Numbered from the stretch's first letter, positions 54,540-63,965 are shown. The stretch: 64,000 bases of DNA from Vibrio mexicanus (GCF_001012815.1 NZ_JYJP01000119.1:1-64000), one strand, 5' to 3'. The notes: generated by a model from the sequence alone, not told the origin. Made by a program: numbers and translations.

Positions 54540-54974
54540 ATGATTCATGTAATTACCGGCAGTACCCTAGGTGGTGCAGAGTATGTTGGCGATCATCTTA
54601 GTGATGCGCTAATCGAGAAAGGCTTTGAAACAACGATCCATAATCAACCGAGTTTGGATGACATTCCAAACGAAGGGACGTGGTTATTAATCACGTCTAC
54701 CCACGGTGCTGGAGAGTACCCAGATAATATTCAACCTTTCATTCAAGCGCTACAAGCGACACCACCGAAAATGCAGGATGTGAAATTTGCCGTCATTGCA
54801 CTCGGTGACAGCAGTTACGATACGTTCTGTGCGGCAGGCAAACACGCTTATGATTTGCTTGTTGATATTGGTGGAACTGCTCTCACTGACTGCCTGACGA
54901 TCGATATCTTGGAACATCCAGTACCAGAAGATGCCGCAGAAGCGTGGTTAGACGAAAACATCCAGCATTTCTAA
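54540..54974 (+). CDS. mioC: Flavodoxin-like protein MioC
   Basis: MioC is a short FMN-binding flavodoxin linked in E. coli to biotin synthase activity. The 144-residue protein shows the FMN phosphate loop ITGSTLGGAEYVGD, the STHGAGEYPDN loop and ALGDSSYDTFCAAG. Its gene lies next to oriC, as in E. coli, although here it is transcribed towards the origin and stopped by a terminator. AGTAAGGACAC precedes the ATG. Confidence 0.93.
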   Translation: MIHVITGSTLGGAEYVGDHLSDALIEKGFETTIHNQPSLDDIPNEGTWLLITSTHGAGEYPDNIQPFIQALQATPPKMQDVKFAVIALGDSSYDTFCAAGKHAYDLLVDIGGTALTDCLTIDILEHPVPEDAAEAWLDENIQHF

Positions 54975-54988
54975 TCGGCCATCTATTT

Positions 54989-55015
54989 AAAAAGCAGCTT
55001 ATGGCTGCTTTTTTT
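54989..55015 (+). terminator. Rho-independent terminator between mioC and oriC
   Basis: AAAAAGCAGC-TTATG-GCTGCTTTTTTT. It should keep mioC transcription out of the origin. Confidence 0.88.
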
Positions 55016-55090
55016 GTGCCTGATTTCGGCCATGTGAATAACTTTCTTCAAATAGCTTTGTTTAAGTGACTAAAAAACGAACAAACCTTC

Positions 55091-55356
55091 TGTGGATAAA
55101 ACACATTTTTTCCCGTTAGTAACCTATAGTTATCCAAAGAACAACTATGAACATAAACTACCCCTGTGTATAACCCCCTATTTTGATCCCAGTTAATCCT
55201 CGGTTAGATCAAAGTTAGATCACAATAAATGATCCCTCTAAGATCCATGATCTTGTTGATCATTTTTAACTTATCCACAGAAACTGGTGATCTTAATAAT
55301 AGATCTAATAAAAGATCTCTATATAGATCTTATATATATTAAGTTCTTTCTTGATC
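55091..55356. other. oriC: Chromosome 1 replication origin oriC
   Basis: DnaA boxes are TGTGGATAA (55091-55099), TTATCCAAA (55130-55138), TGTGTATAA (55165-55173) and TTATCCACA (55271-55279). Twelve GATC sites lie between about 55184 and 55356, far above expectation, as needed for Dam/SeqA control. The right side is an AT-rich unwinding element with repeated AGATCT units (55300-55340) next to mnmG. The mioC-oriC-mnmG arrangement is that of E. coli and V. cholerae chromosome 1. The whole gap 54975-55459 has no gene. Confidence 0.9.
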
Positions 55357-55459
55357 CGGAATTTTTCTGAAAATCGTTTTTCTCTCCTAGTGAAAGAAGG
55401 TAGAATACGGCTCCTTTTTATCTGTCCATAACTTCATTTTTAAAACCTGAGGTCGGTCC

Positions 55460-57354
55460 ATGTTTTATCACGAAAAATTTGACGTCATCGTTGTTGGTGG
55501 CGGACATGCCGGAACGGAAGCCGCACTAGCCGCTGCACGTACAGGGCAAAAAACGCTTTTGCTTACACATAACATTGACACTTTAGGTCAAATGTCTTGT
55601 AACCCTGCGATCGGTGGTATCGGTAAAGGCCATTTGGTAAAAGAAGTGGATGCGATGGGCGGTTTAATGGCGCAAGCCATTGATCATGCTGGTATTCAAT
55701 TTCGTACATTGAATGCTTCTAAAGGGCCTGCTGTTCGTGCAACACGTGCACAAGCGGATCGTGCACTTTACAAAGCCTATGTACGTCATGCTTTAGAAAA
55801 TACGCCTAACTTAACGTTATTTCAGCAGTCTGTAGATGATTTGATCGTCGAGAATGATCAAGCGACCGGTGTCGTCACTCAAATGGGGCTCAAATTCCAA
55901 GCCAAAGCGGTTGTATTAACCGTTGGAACTTTCCTTGGGGGTAAGATTCATATTGGCATGGAAAACTTCTCTGGTGGCCGCGCAGGCGATCCTCCATCAA
56001 TCGCATTAGCTGATCGACTTCGTGATCTACCTTTCCGAGTTGATCGCTTAAAAACAGGCACGCCGCCTCGTTTGGATGCTCGAAGTGTAGACTTTAGCCA
56101 ATTAGAAGTTCAGCATGGTGACAACCCTACACCTGTATTTTCCTTCATGGGTGATCGTAGCCAACAGCCAAAACAGGTACCTTGTTACATCACGCACACC
56201 AACGAAAAGACCCATGACATAATTCGTGCAAACTTAGATCGTAGTCCGTTATATGCAGGCGTTATTGAAGGTATTGGCCCTCGATACTGCCCGTCGATCG
56301 AAGATAAGATCATGCGTTTTGCTGACAAAAATAGTCACCAGATCTTTATCGAACCAGAAGGGTTAACAACACATGAGTTGTACCCAAATGGTGTGTCCAC
56401 CAGCTTACCGTTTGATGCGCAAGTTAAAATTGTTCAGTCGATGAAAGGTTTTGAAAATGCACACATCGTTCGTCCAGGGTATGCGATTGAATATGATTTC
56501 TTCGATCCACGTGATTTGAAGCAAACGTATGAAACCAAGTTTATTTCAGGCTTGTTCTTCGCTGGGCAGATTAACGGCACAACTGGCTATGAAGAGGCAG
56601 CTGCTCAAGCTTAATGGCCGGTTTGAACGCGAGTCTTTACACTCAAGACAAAGAAGGCTGGAGCCCACGTCGCGATCAAGCTTACATGGGCGTATTGATT
56701 GATGACCTATCAACTATGGGTACTCAAGAACCTTATCGTATGTTCACCTCGCGTGCTGAATATCGTCTGCTATTGCGTGAAGACAACGCAGACCTTCGCT
56801 TGACTGAGAAAGCCCGTGAACTCGGATTGATTGATGATGCTCGTTGGGCTCGCTTTAACCAAAAAGTCGAGAACATGGAGCAAGAGCGTCAGCGTCTAAA
56901 GCAAGTTTGGATGAACCCGAAATCTGAGAATATTGCTCAGCTGAACGCGTTGCTGAAAACGCCAATGTCTCGCGAAGCCAGCGGTGAAGATCTTCTGCGT
57001 CGTCCTGAGATCTCATACGCTCAGTTAACGCAACTTGAAGCATTTGGCCCAGCCCTTGAGGATCAGCAAGCGGCTGAACAAGTTGAAATTCAAGTGAAAT
57101 ACGAAGGTTACATTCAGCGTCAGCAAGATGAGATTGAAAAATCACTGCGCCATGAAAACACCAAGTTGCCTGTGGATCTGGATTACTCTGACGTGAAAGG
57201 CCTATCAAACGAGGTGGTTGCCAAGTTGGGAAACGCTAAACCTGAAACCATTGGTATCGCATCGCGTATTTCGGGTATTACCCCTGCTGCGATTTCGATT
57301 TTACTGGTTTACTTGAAAAAACATGGTCTGCTGAAAAAAGGCGAGGAAGCGTAA
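55460..57354 (+). CDS. mnmG: tRNA uridine 5-carboxymethylaminomethyl modification enzyme MnmG (frame broken once)
   Basis: MnmG (GidA) is the FAD-dependent partner of MnmE. It starts MFYHEKFDVIVVGGGHAGTE with the FAD-binding GGGHAG (13-18), then CNPAIGGIGKGHLVKEVDA, TGTFLGGKIHIG-type sequence, GGRAGDPPS, RLKTGTPPR and, later, FTSRAEYRLLLREDNAD. Near 56611 one G is missing in GAAGCTTAATGG, so YEEAAAQ is followed by stop; with it the sequence reads AAAQGLMAGLNASL. One added base gives 631 residues, the normal length. rsmG starts on its stop codon. Confidence 0.95.
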
Positions 57355-57986
57355 TGAGCTACTACGAGAAAAGCTGGATCAACTTGTTGAGCAAACTGAC
57401 CTAACCTTGACTGAGAATCAACGTGAACAGCTCGTGGGCTATGTTGAAATGCTCAACAAATGGAACAAAGCCTACAACCTAACCTCGGTGCGTGATCCTA
57501 TGGACATGATGGTGAAACATATCCTAGATAGCATTGTGGTTAGCCCGTGCTTAGAGGGTGACCGATTTATTGATGTCGGCACAGGTCCTGGGTTACCTGG
57601 CATCCCACTGGCCATCATGAATCCTGAAAAAACATTTTTTTTTGTTGGACAGTTTAGGCAAGCGAATTCGCTTTATTAAGCAAGTTCTGCATGAACTTGG
57701 GATACAAAACGTGACGCCGATTCAAAGTCGCGTAGAAGAATTCCAACCTGAAGAGAAATTTGATGGCGTACTAAGCCGTGCATTTGCTTCAATGACGGAC
57801 ATGGTTGAGTGGTGTCATCATCTGCCAAAAAATGAGAGCGGGGTATTCTTAGCTCTTAAAGGCCAACTACAGGAAAGTGAAGTTGAGCAGCTCCCTGAGT
57901 GGTGTTGTGTGACTGACGTCAAATCTTTGAAAGTTCCTGAATTGGAAGGTGAGCGTCATCTTGTAATCTTATCTCGCAAGGGATAA
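57354..57986 (+). CDS. rsmG: 16S rRNA (guanine(527)-N(7))-methyltransferase RsmG (frame broken twice)
   Basis: RsmG (GidB) methylates G527 of 16S rRNA. The ATG at 57354 overlaps the mnmG stop. One base is missing near 57363 (after ATGAGC), so the true reading of LREKLDQLVEQTDLTLTEN is lost, and one T too many occurs in the run of nine T near 57640, where TFFLLDSLGKRIRFIKQV is expected. The two cancel: 633 bases, 210 residues, as in V. cholerae. Motifs: WNKAYNLTSVRDP, SAM-binding DVGTGPGLPGIPLAI, and LSRAFASMTDMVEW. Confidence 0.93.
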
Positions 57987-58000
57987 CAACGAGGTTTATC

Positions 58001-58774
58001 GTGGGCAGAATCGTAGCAATCGCCAACCAGAAAGGTGGCGTAGGAAAAACAACAACGTGTATTAACTTGGCTGCTTCAATGGCTGCCACGAAACGCAAAG
58101 TTCTCGTCATTGATCTTGATCCTCAAGGCAATGCGACGATGGCCAGCGGTGTGGATAAATACCAAGTCGATGCAACGGCGTACGATCTTTTGGTCGAGGA
58201 TACGCCATTTGAAAGCGTTGTTTGTCGAAAAACATCGGGTCATTACGATCTGATTGCTGCTAATGGTGATGTGACCGCTGCAGAGATCAAGCTCATGGAA
58301 GTCTTTGCACGCGAAGTCCGTTTGAAAAATGCCCTAGCGTCTGTCCGTGATAACTATGATTTCATCTTTATTGATTGTCCTCCTTCTCTAAACCTGCTTA
58401 CAATCAATGCGATGGCTGCTGCCGACTCCGTGTTGGTACCAATGCAGTGCGAATATTTCGCATTAGAAGGGTTAACTGCTTTGATGGATACCATCAGTAA
58501 GTTAGCTGCGGTTGTGAATGAAAACCTAAAAATTGAAGGTTTACTGCGTACTATGTACGATCCACGCAACCGACTCTCTACGGAAGTCTCTGACCAACTT
58601 AAGAAGCACTTTGGTAACAAGGTTTACCGAACTGTTATTCCACGCAATGTGCGTCTTGCTGAAGCGCCAAGCCATGGCAAACCAGCGATGTACTACGACA
58701 AGTATTCATCGGGTGCAAAAGCGTATTTGGCGTTGGCGGGCGAAATGCTTCGCCGAGAAGAGATCCCTGCATAA
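58001..58774 (+). CDS. parA: Chromosome partitioning ATPase ParA
   Basis: ParA is a deviant Walker ATPase that moves ParB-parS complexes and in Vibrio pulls the chromosome 1 origin towards the pole. The 257-residue protein starts from GTG and has KGGVGKTT (11-18), DLDPQGNATM and FIDCPPSLNLLTINAM. The absence of an N-terminal DNA-binding domain marks it as the chromosomal (type Ib-like) form. parB follows after 18 bases. The mnmG-rsmG-parA-parB order is the usual one next to oriC. Confidence 0.95.
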   Translation: MGRIVAIANQKGGVGKTTTCINLAASMAATKRKVLVIDLDPQGNATMASGVDKYQVDATAYDLLVEDTPFESVVCRKTSGHYDLIAANGDVTAAEIKLMEVFAREVRLKNALASVRDNYDFIFIDCPPSLNLLTINAMAAADSVLVPMQCEYFALEGLTALMDTISKLAAVVNENLKIEGLLRTMYDPRNRLSTEVSDQLKKHFGNKVYRTVIPRNVRLAEAPSHGKPAMYYDKYSSGAKAYLALAGEMLRREEIPA

Positions 58775-58792
58775 ATTTAAGGAATTCAATAC

Positions 58793-59695
58793 ATGTCTAA
58801 ACGTGGTCTAGGAAAAGGCTTGGACGCATTGCTTGCGACCAGTTCTCTTGCGCGAGAAAAGCAGAATGTGGCTTCTCAGAGTCAAGCTCTATCATCGGAT
58901 GGTGAACTCACTGAGCTTGCGATTAATAGCCTAAAACCTGGTGTTTACCAACCTCGTAAAGATATGGCCTCTGAAGCGCTGGATGAGCTAGCCGCTTCAA
59001 TTCAATCTCAAGGTATCATCCAACCTATCGTAGTTCGTCAGGTAGACGCAGGGCAGTTTGAGATTATCGCAGGTGAGCGTCGCTGGCGTGCGGCTCGCAA
59101 GGCAGGTTTAAAGCAAGTCCCTTGCTTAGTCAAAAATGTTCAAGATCGCGCTGCTATCGCGATGGCGTTGATAGAAAATATTCAGCGAGAAGACCTTAAT
59201 GCAATTGAAGAAGCTCAAGCATTAGAAAGGCTTCAGGACGAATTTCAACTGACTCATCAGCAGGTGGCTGATGTGATCGGTAAGTCGCGTGTTACAGTTA
59301 GTAACTTACTTCGACTTAATCAACTCGATGATAATGTTAAGATACTGGTTGAGAACAAAACCATTGATATGGGGCATGCGAGAGCATTGCTCACATTAGA
59401 AGCTGATCAACAGCTTGATGTAGCCAATATCGTTGCGAAAAAACAGTTAACAGTACGCCAAACAGAGAGTTTGGTTAAGAAAGTGTTAAAAGGCGAGGGC
59501 ACTCCAAAAGCGGAGAAACCGTCTGTTGGTGAAGATGTGAATCAGCGAATTGACCAGTTAGGCAAGCAACTTAACACCAAGGTTGCGGTGCAAATCTCTT
59601 CAAATGGCCTAGGAAAAGTCCTTATCAACTTTGAGGACAAGGCTCAATTAGATTTACTTCTAAAGCAATTGGAAATGACAGTTTCCGCTTCATAG
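58793..59695 (+). CDS. parB: Chromosome partitioning protein ParB
   Basis: ParB binds and spreads from parS sites as a CTP-dependent clamp. The 300-residue protein has a ParA-interacting N-terminus (MSKRGLGKGLDALL), the N-terminal domain with IIAGERRWRAARKAG (GERRWRA at 94-100, the CTP/arginine patch), a helix-turn-helix (THQQVADVIGKSRVTVSNLL) and a C-terminal dimerisation region (LGKVLINFEDKAQLDLLLKQ). Length is typical for chromosomal ParB. No perfect parS is found in the window; a near match lies in recF. Confidence 0.95.
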   Translation: MSKRGLGKGLDALLATSSLAREKQNVASQSQALSSDGELTELAINSLKPGVYQPRKDMASEALDELAASIQSQGIIQPIVVRQVDAGQFEIIAGERRWRAARKAGLKQVPCLVKNVQDRAAIAMALIENIQREDLNAIEEAQALERLQDEFQLTHQQVADVIGKSRVTVSNLLRLNQLDDNVKILVENKTIDMGHARALLTLEADQQLDVANIVAKKQLTVRQTESLVKKVLKGEGTPKAEKPSVGEDVNQRIDQLGKQLNTKVAVQISSNGLGKVLINFEDKAQLDLLLKQLEMTVSAS

Positions 59696-59739
59696 GTCAC
59701 ATATTGACTTCGGAAAAGGTGTTAACGCAATTCTACTGA

Positions 59740-59767
59740 TTGTGTTTTTCCTTAACATATATATACT
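59740..59767 (+). promoter_or_regulatory. Candidate promoter of the atp operon
   Basis: TTGTGT (59740-59745), 16-base spacer, TATACT (59762-59767), about 70 bases before atpI. Judged by eye. Confidence 0.4.
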
Positions 59768-59834
59768 TTTCGTGCTTTTTTTCAGCATCCTTATAACCAA
59801 AGGGTGGTGATTTATACAGAAACAGGTGCTTTTG

Positions 59835-60239
59835 ATGTTAGTTGCAAGTCGAAGCAAGCAAGGAAGAGCTGCTTTAAGGGTAGTCCATTTTCAGCTGATA
59901 TTTGTAATTATTGTCGGAAGTTTGGCATATGTGACACTAGGGCCGGAGTCGGCACGCTTTTTTATAAAAGGCGGGTTCATTGCGGTGTTAGGGAACTATT
60001 TGTATGCCCTGTTTGCATTCATGCCGGACTCAAATTCCGAGGGGCCTGTGCTTCTTGGCTTTATTCTGATTGGCTGGATGTTAAAACTGGTGTTTACCAT
60101 TGTGATGTTTGCGTTGGTTTTTTCTATGTCGGAGCTCTTGAAACCAGGAGCGTTCTTCACAGGATATAAGTTAACAATTCTTCTCATCTGGTTATCACCA
60201 ATTATATTTTTTCAAAATAATGGGATAAACCATGGCTGA
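59835..60239 (+). CDS. atpI: ATP synthase protein I
   Basis: AtpI is a small membrane protein at the head of atp operons, thought to help c-ring assembly or Mg2+ uptake; it is not a structural subunit. The 134-residue protein has four hydrophobic segments (LIFVIIVGSLAYV, FIKGGFIAVLGNYLYALF, LGFILIGWMLKLVFTIVMFA, LTILLIWLSPIIFF), the usual layout. I use the ATG at 59835, with ACAGG 8 bases upstream; a GTG at 59826 is also possible. It overlaps atpB by 8 bases. Confidence 0.88.
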   Translation: MLVASRSKQGRAALRVVHFQLIFVIIVGSLAYVTLGPESARFFIKGGFIAVLGNYLYALFAFMPDSNSEGPVLLGFILIGWMLKLVFTIVMFALVFSMSELLKPGAFFTGYKLTILLIWLSPIIFFQNNGINHG

Positions 60240-61056
60240 TACTCCGCAGGAATATATTCAGCACCACCTTACTAACGCCAAAGTGTGTTTGGTTGATGGT
60301 GGCATAGCAGTCAATAAAGGTTGTTATGATGCTGGGTTCTGGACCTTACACTGGGATTCTCTGTTGTTCTCGTTTGGTCTAGGTGCTCTATTTTTGTGGT
60401 TGTTTTATCGTGTCGGAAAAAATGCAACCACAGGCACGCCTGGAAAGCTGCAATGTTTTGTTGAGATTCTCGTAGAGAATGTTGATGGAATCGTGAAAAA
60501 CACTTTCCATGGCCGTGACAAACTAGTCGCACCGCTAGCTCTAACTTTGTTTGTTTGGATCTTCCTAATGAACTTGATGGATCTAGTACCAGTCGACTTC
60601 ATCCCTCACTTAATGGGCATTGCTGGGTTTGAGTACTTTAAGATCGTTCCAACGGTTGACGTAAACATTACTCTAGCGCTTGCTTTAGGTGTCCTAGTGC
60701 TGACTGTAGCTTACTACATCAAGTACAAAGGATTTAAAGGGTTTGTTAAGGAATTCACGCTTCATCCAATTAATAGCAAGTTGCTGATTCCTTTTAACTT
60801 AGTGTTGGAAACTGTGTCTTTGCTCGCGAAGCCTGTATCACTGTCTCTTCGTCTGTACGGTAACATGTACTCGGGTGAACTTATCTTCATCCTGATTGCG
60901 GTAACCTACAGCGCAGGTGTGGTGCTTGGTGGACTGGGTGTGATTGCACACGTAATCTGGGCGATTTTCCACATATTAGTTATTACACTGCAGGCGTTTA
61001 TTTTTACCATGTTGACAGTTGTGTACCTCAGCATGGCAAGTAACGACTCTCACTAA
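60232..61056 (+). CDS. atpB: ATP synthase F0 subunit a
   Basis: Subunit a forms the proton half-channels against the c ring. The 274-residue protein has DYxxHHL-like EYIQHHLTNAK at the start, FHGRDKLVAPLALTLFVWIF, MNLMDLVPVDFIPH, the essential Arg in SLSLRLYGNMYSGEL, and IWAIFHILVITLQAFIF near the end. The N-terminus and the 215-240 region differ clearly from the subunit a that I remember from V. cholerae and V. alginolyticus, and the C-terminal part looks more like that of E. coli. It starts on the atpI stop. Confidence 0.94.
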   Translation: MADTPQEYIQHHLTNAKVCLVDGGIAVNKGCYDAGFWTLHWDSLLFSFGLGALFLWLFYRVGKNATTGTPGKLQCFVEILVENVDGIVKNTFHGRDKLVAPLALTLFVWIFLMNLMDLVPVDFIPHLMGIAGFEYFKIVPTVDVNITLALALGVLVLTVAYYIKYKGFKGFVKEFTLHPINSKLLIPFNLVLETVSLLAKPVSLSLRLYGNMYSGELIFILIAVTYSAGVVLGGLGVIAHVIWAIFHILVITLQAFIFTMLTVVYLSMASNDSH

Positions 61057-61100
61057 TTTCAATAATTTTTTTACTCAATACTTATATTTCGGAGATTATT

Positions 61101-61318
61101 ATGGATATCTATTTGGTTGTTGCATTACTACTAGGTATGTGTGCTCTTGGTACTGCGTTTGGTTTCGCTATCTAGGTGGTAAATTCCTAGAATCTGTTGC
61201 ACGTCAACCTGAGATGGCTCCTGTACTTCAAACCAACATGTTCATCCTAGCGGGTCTACTAGATGCGATCCCAATGATCGGTGTTGGTATCTCAATGTAT
61301 ATGCTATTCGCACTGTAA
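61101..61318 (+). CDS. atpE: ATP synthase F0 subunit c (frame broken once)
   Basis: Subunit c forms the rotating ring. Two helices are joined by the polar loop ARQPEM. The first helix frame is lost by a one-base deletion near 61174 (GCTATC then TAG); restoring one base gives GFAILGGKFLESVARQPEM. The corrected protein has 72 residues and carries the proton-binding Asp in GLLDAIPMI (D55, equal to E. coli D61). The residues around it give no sign of Na+ coupling. It is shorter than the 84-85 residue form I recall from other vibrios. CGGAG precedes the ATG. Confidence 0.9.
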
Positions 61319-61389
61319 TAGAGCCTCTCTTAATTAAATTACGTCGTTCCGACTTTTTTGGAACAAATAATAGATAAAGGAGGGTCATT

Positions 61390-61860
61390 GTGAATATCAA
61401 TGCGACTCTTATCGGACAAGCAATAGCATTCACGATTTTTGTGTGGTTCTGCATGAAGCATGTATGGCCACCAATCATGGCTGCGATTGAAGAGCGACAA
61501 AAGAAAATCTCTGAAGGTCTAGAATCTGCAGAGCGTGCTGATAAAGCTCTTGAACTAGCCCAACACAACGCGGCAGATCAGTTGAAAGAAGCGAAGCAGC
61601 AAGCGCTAGAACTTATTGAGCAAGCTAACAAGCGTAAAGCTCAAATTCTAGATGAAGCGCGTCAGGAAGCTACGCTAGAGCGTGACCATATCCTTGCCCA
61701 AGGAAAAGCAGAGCTTGAAGCGGAAACATTACGTGCGCGTAATGAGCTTAAGAAAGACGTAGCGGAACTGGCTATTCTAGGTGCTGAGAGAGTTATCGAA
61801 CGTTCGATTGACCCAGCTGCTCATCAAGACATTCTTGATAGTATTTCAGCGAAATTGTAA
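61390..61860 (+). CDS. atpF: ATP synthase F0 subunit b
   Basis: Subunit b is the peripheral stalk. The 156-residue protein, from a GTG start with AAAGGAGGGTC upstream, has one N-terminal membrane helix (LIGQAIAFTIFVWFCMKHVW) followed by a long charged helix of coiled-coil type (ERQKKISEGLESAERADKAL onward) and the C-terminal AILGAERVIERSID, which contacts subunit delta. The length equals E. coli b (156). The frame is intact. Confidence 0.95.
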   Translation: MNINATLIGQAIAFTIFVWFCMKHVWPPIMAAIEERQKKISEGLESAERADKALELAQHNAADQLKEAKQQALELIEQANKRKAQILDEARQEATLERDHILAQGKAELEAETLRARNELKKDVAELAILGAERVIERSIDPAAHQDILDSISAKL

Positions 61861-61875
61861 CGGGAGGGCATCAGC

Positions 61876-62405
61876 ATGTCGGATTTGACAACTATTGCTC
61901 GACCTTATGCAAAAGCTGCTTATGGCTATGCAAGTGATAACGGTGCCGTTGAAAAATGGTCTGAGATGCTTGCATTTGCCAAAGAGATGTCTGCGGCTAA
62001 AGAGCTAAAGGCAGCGGCGTTAAGCTACAGCCAGCGCAATTAGGGCAATTGTATGTTGATGTTGCCGGTGAATATTTCGACGAGCCGTTCAAGAACTTCT
62101 TGAACGTGATTATCGAAAATTACCGTACCTCAGCGCTAAGTGATATTTCTATTCAGTACGAAAAATTTGCCGTTGAAGCTTCAAATACTCAAGAAGTAAC
62201 AGTAACGACTTCTTTTGAACTGACCGAAGCTCAACAGTCTGAACTGGCATCTAGCCTTGAAAAACGCCTAGATAGCAAAGTGAAGATGAACTGTTTGGTC
62301 GACAGCGAATTGATCGGTGGCGCGGTTATCCGTGTTGGCGATACCGTACTAGATAACTCACTAGTTAGCCGTTTAACTCGTCTTAAAGACGTTATTAAGT
62401 CTTAA
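61876..62405 (+). CDS. atpH: ATP synthase F1 subunit delta (frame broken once)
   Basis: Subunit delta links the stalk to the F1 head. It starts SDLTTIARPYAKAAYGYASD and contains EKWSEMLAFAKEM. After KAAALS a one-base deletion near 62023 breaks the frame; the sequence continues as QPAQLGQLYVDVAGEYFDE in the next. The C-terminal part has LEKRLDSKVKMNCLVDSELI, IGGAVIRVGDTVLDNS and LTRLKDVI, as in E. coli delta. One added base gives 176 residues. It follows atpF by 15 bases and precedes atpA by 18. Confidence 0.93.
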
Positions 62406-62423
62406 CTTAGGGGAATTTGAGCA

Positions 62424-63965
62424 ATGCAACTTAATTCCACGGAAATCAGCGAACTGATTAGACAGCGTATCGAGAAATTCGATGTTGTGTCTGAAGCTCG
62501 TAATGAAGGTACTATCGTCTCTGTAAGTGACGGTATTATCCGCATCCACGGTCTTGATGACGTGATGCAAGGTGAAATGATTGAGCTTCCGGGCAATCGT
62601 TTTGCACTAGCACTTAACCTTGAGCGTGACTCGGTTGGTGCTGTAGTAATGGGTCCTTACGCGGACCTAAAAGAAGGCATGAAAGTAACAGGTACTGGTC
62701 GTATTCTTGAAGTACCAGTAGGTCCTGAACTTCTAGGCCGTGTAGTGAACACACTTGGTCAACCAATTGATGGTAAAGGCCCTATCGATGCGAAACTAAC
62801 TTCACCAGTTGAAGTGATTGCACCTGGTGTAATCGATCGTAAATCGGTAGATCAACCAGTTCAAACTGGTTATAAGTCTGTTGACTCGATGATCCCAATC
62901 GGCCGTGGTCAGCGTGAGCTTATCATCGGTGACCGTCAGATCGGTAAAACGGCTCTGGCAATCGACTCGATCATCAACCAAAAAGATTCTGGTATCTTCT
63001 CAATCTACGTAGCTATCGGTCAGAAAGCATCGACAATTGCTAACGTAGTTCGCAAGTTAGAAGAGCACGGTGCCCTACAAAACACTATTGTGGTTGTAGC
63101 ATCTGCTTCTGAATCTGCTGCACTTCAATACCTAGCGCCATACGCTGGTTGTGCAATGGGTGAGTACTTCCGTGACCGTGGTGAAGATGCACTGATTGTT
63201 TATGATGACCTATCTAAGCAAGCTGTCGCTTACCGTCAAATCTCACTTCTGCTTAAGCGTCCACCGGGCCGTGAAGCATTCCCTGGTGATGTATTCTACC
63301 TCCACTCTCGTCTACTAGAGCGTGCTGCTCGTGTAAGCGAACACTACGTAGAAAAATTCACTAACGGCGAAGTGAAAGGTAAGACAGGTTCTTTGACTGC
63401 TCTTCCTATTATCGAAACCCAAGCGGGTGACGTATCTGCATTCGTACCAACAAACGTAATCTCGATTACCGATGGTCAGATCTTCCTACAAACAGAATTG
63501 TTCAATGCGGGTGTACGCCCAGCGGTTGATCCAGGTATTTCTGTATCTCGTGTAGGTGGTTCAGCGCAGACAAAAATTATCAAAAAGCTATCTGGCGGTA
63601 TCCGTACTGCGCTAGCTCAATATCGTGAACTTGCCGCTTTCGCACAGTTCTCATCAGATCTTGATGAAGCAACTAAGAAGCAGCTAGATCATGGCCAAAA
63701 AGTAACTGAGCTTATGAAGCAGAAGCAGTACGCGCCAATGTCAGTATTTGACCAAGCGCTATCTATCTTCGCTGCAGAGCGTGGCTACTTAGGTGATATC
63801 GAGCTAAACAAGCTTCTTGATTTTGAAGCTGCTCTACTATCGTATGCTCGTGCTCAGTATGCAGACCTTGCTGCTGACATCGACAAGTCTGGTGCTTACA
63901 ACGATGAAATCGAAGCTAAATTGAAAGAGCTAGTTGACGATTTTAAAGCGAACCAAACTTGGTAA
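62424..63965 (+). CDS. atpA: ATP synthase F1 subunit alpha
   Basis: Subunit alpha is the non-catalytic nucleotide-binding subunit of F1. The 513-residue protein, the same length as E. coli alpha, starts MQLNSTEISELIRQRIEKFD, has the beta-barrel domain, Walker A GDRQIGKTAL, LIVYDDLSKQAVAYRQISLL (Walker B region), RPPGREAFPGDVFYLHSRLL and the Arg-finger segment PGISVSRVGGSAQ. The frame is intact. The last 35 bases of the window hold the ribosome binding site GGAGAG, presumably for atpG. Confidence 0.97.
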   Translation: MQLNSTEISELIRQRIEKFDVVSEARNEGTIVSVSDGIIRIHGLDDVMQGEMIELPGNRFALALNLERDSVGAVVMGPYADLKEGMKVTGTGRILEVPVGPELLGRVVNTLGQPIDGKGPIDAKLTSPVEVIAPGVIDRKSVDQPVQTGYKSVDSMIPIGRGQRELIIGDRQIGKTALAIDSIINQKDSGIFSIYVAIGQKASTIANVVRKLEEHGALQNTIVVVASASESAALQYLAPYAGCAMGEYFRDRGEDALIVYDDLSKQAVAYRQISLLLKRPPGREAFPGDVFYLHSRLLERAARVSEHYVEKFTNGEVKGKTGSLTALPIIETQAGDVSAFVPTNVISITDGQIFLQTELFNAGVRPAVDPGISVSRVGGSAQTKIIKKLSGGIRTALAQYRELAAFAQFSSDLDEATKKQLDHGQKVTELMKQKQYAPMSVFDQALSIFAAERGYLGDIELNKLLDFEAALLSYARAQYADLAADIDKSGAYNDEIEAKLKELVDDFKANQTW

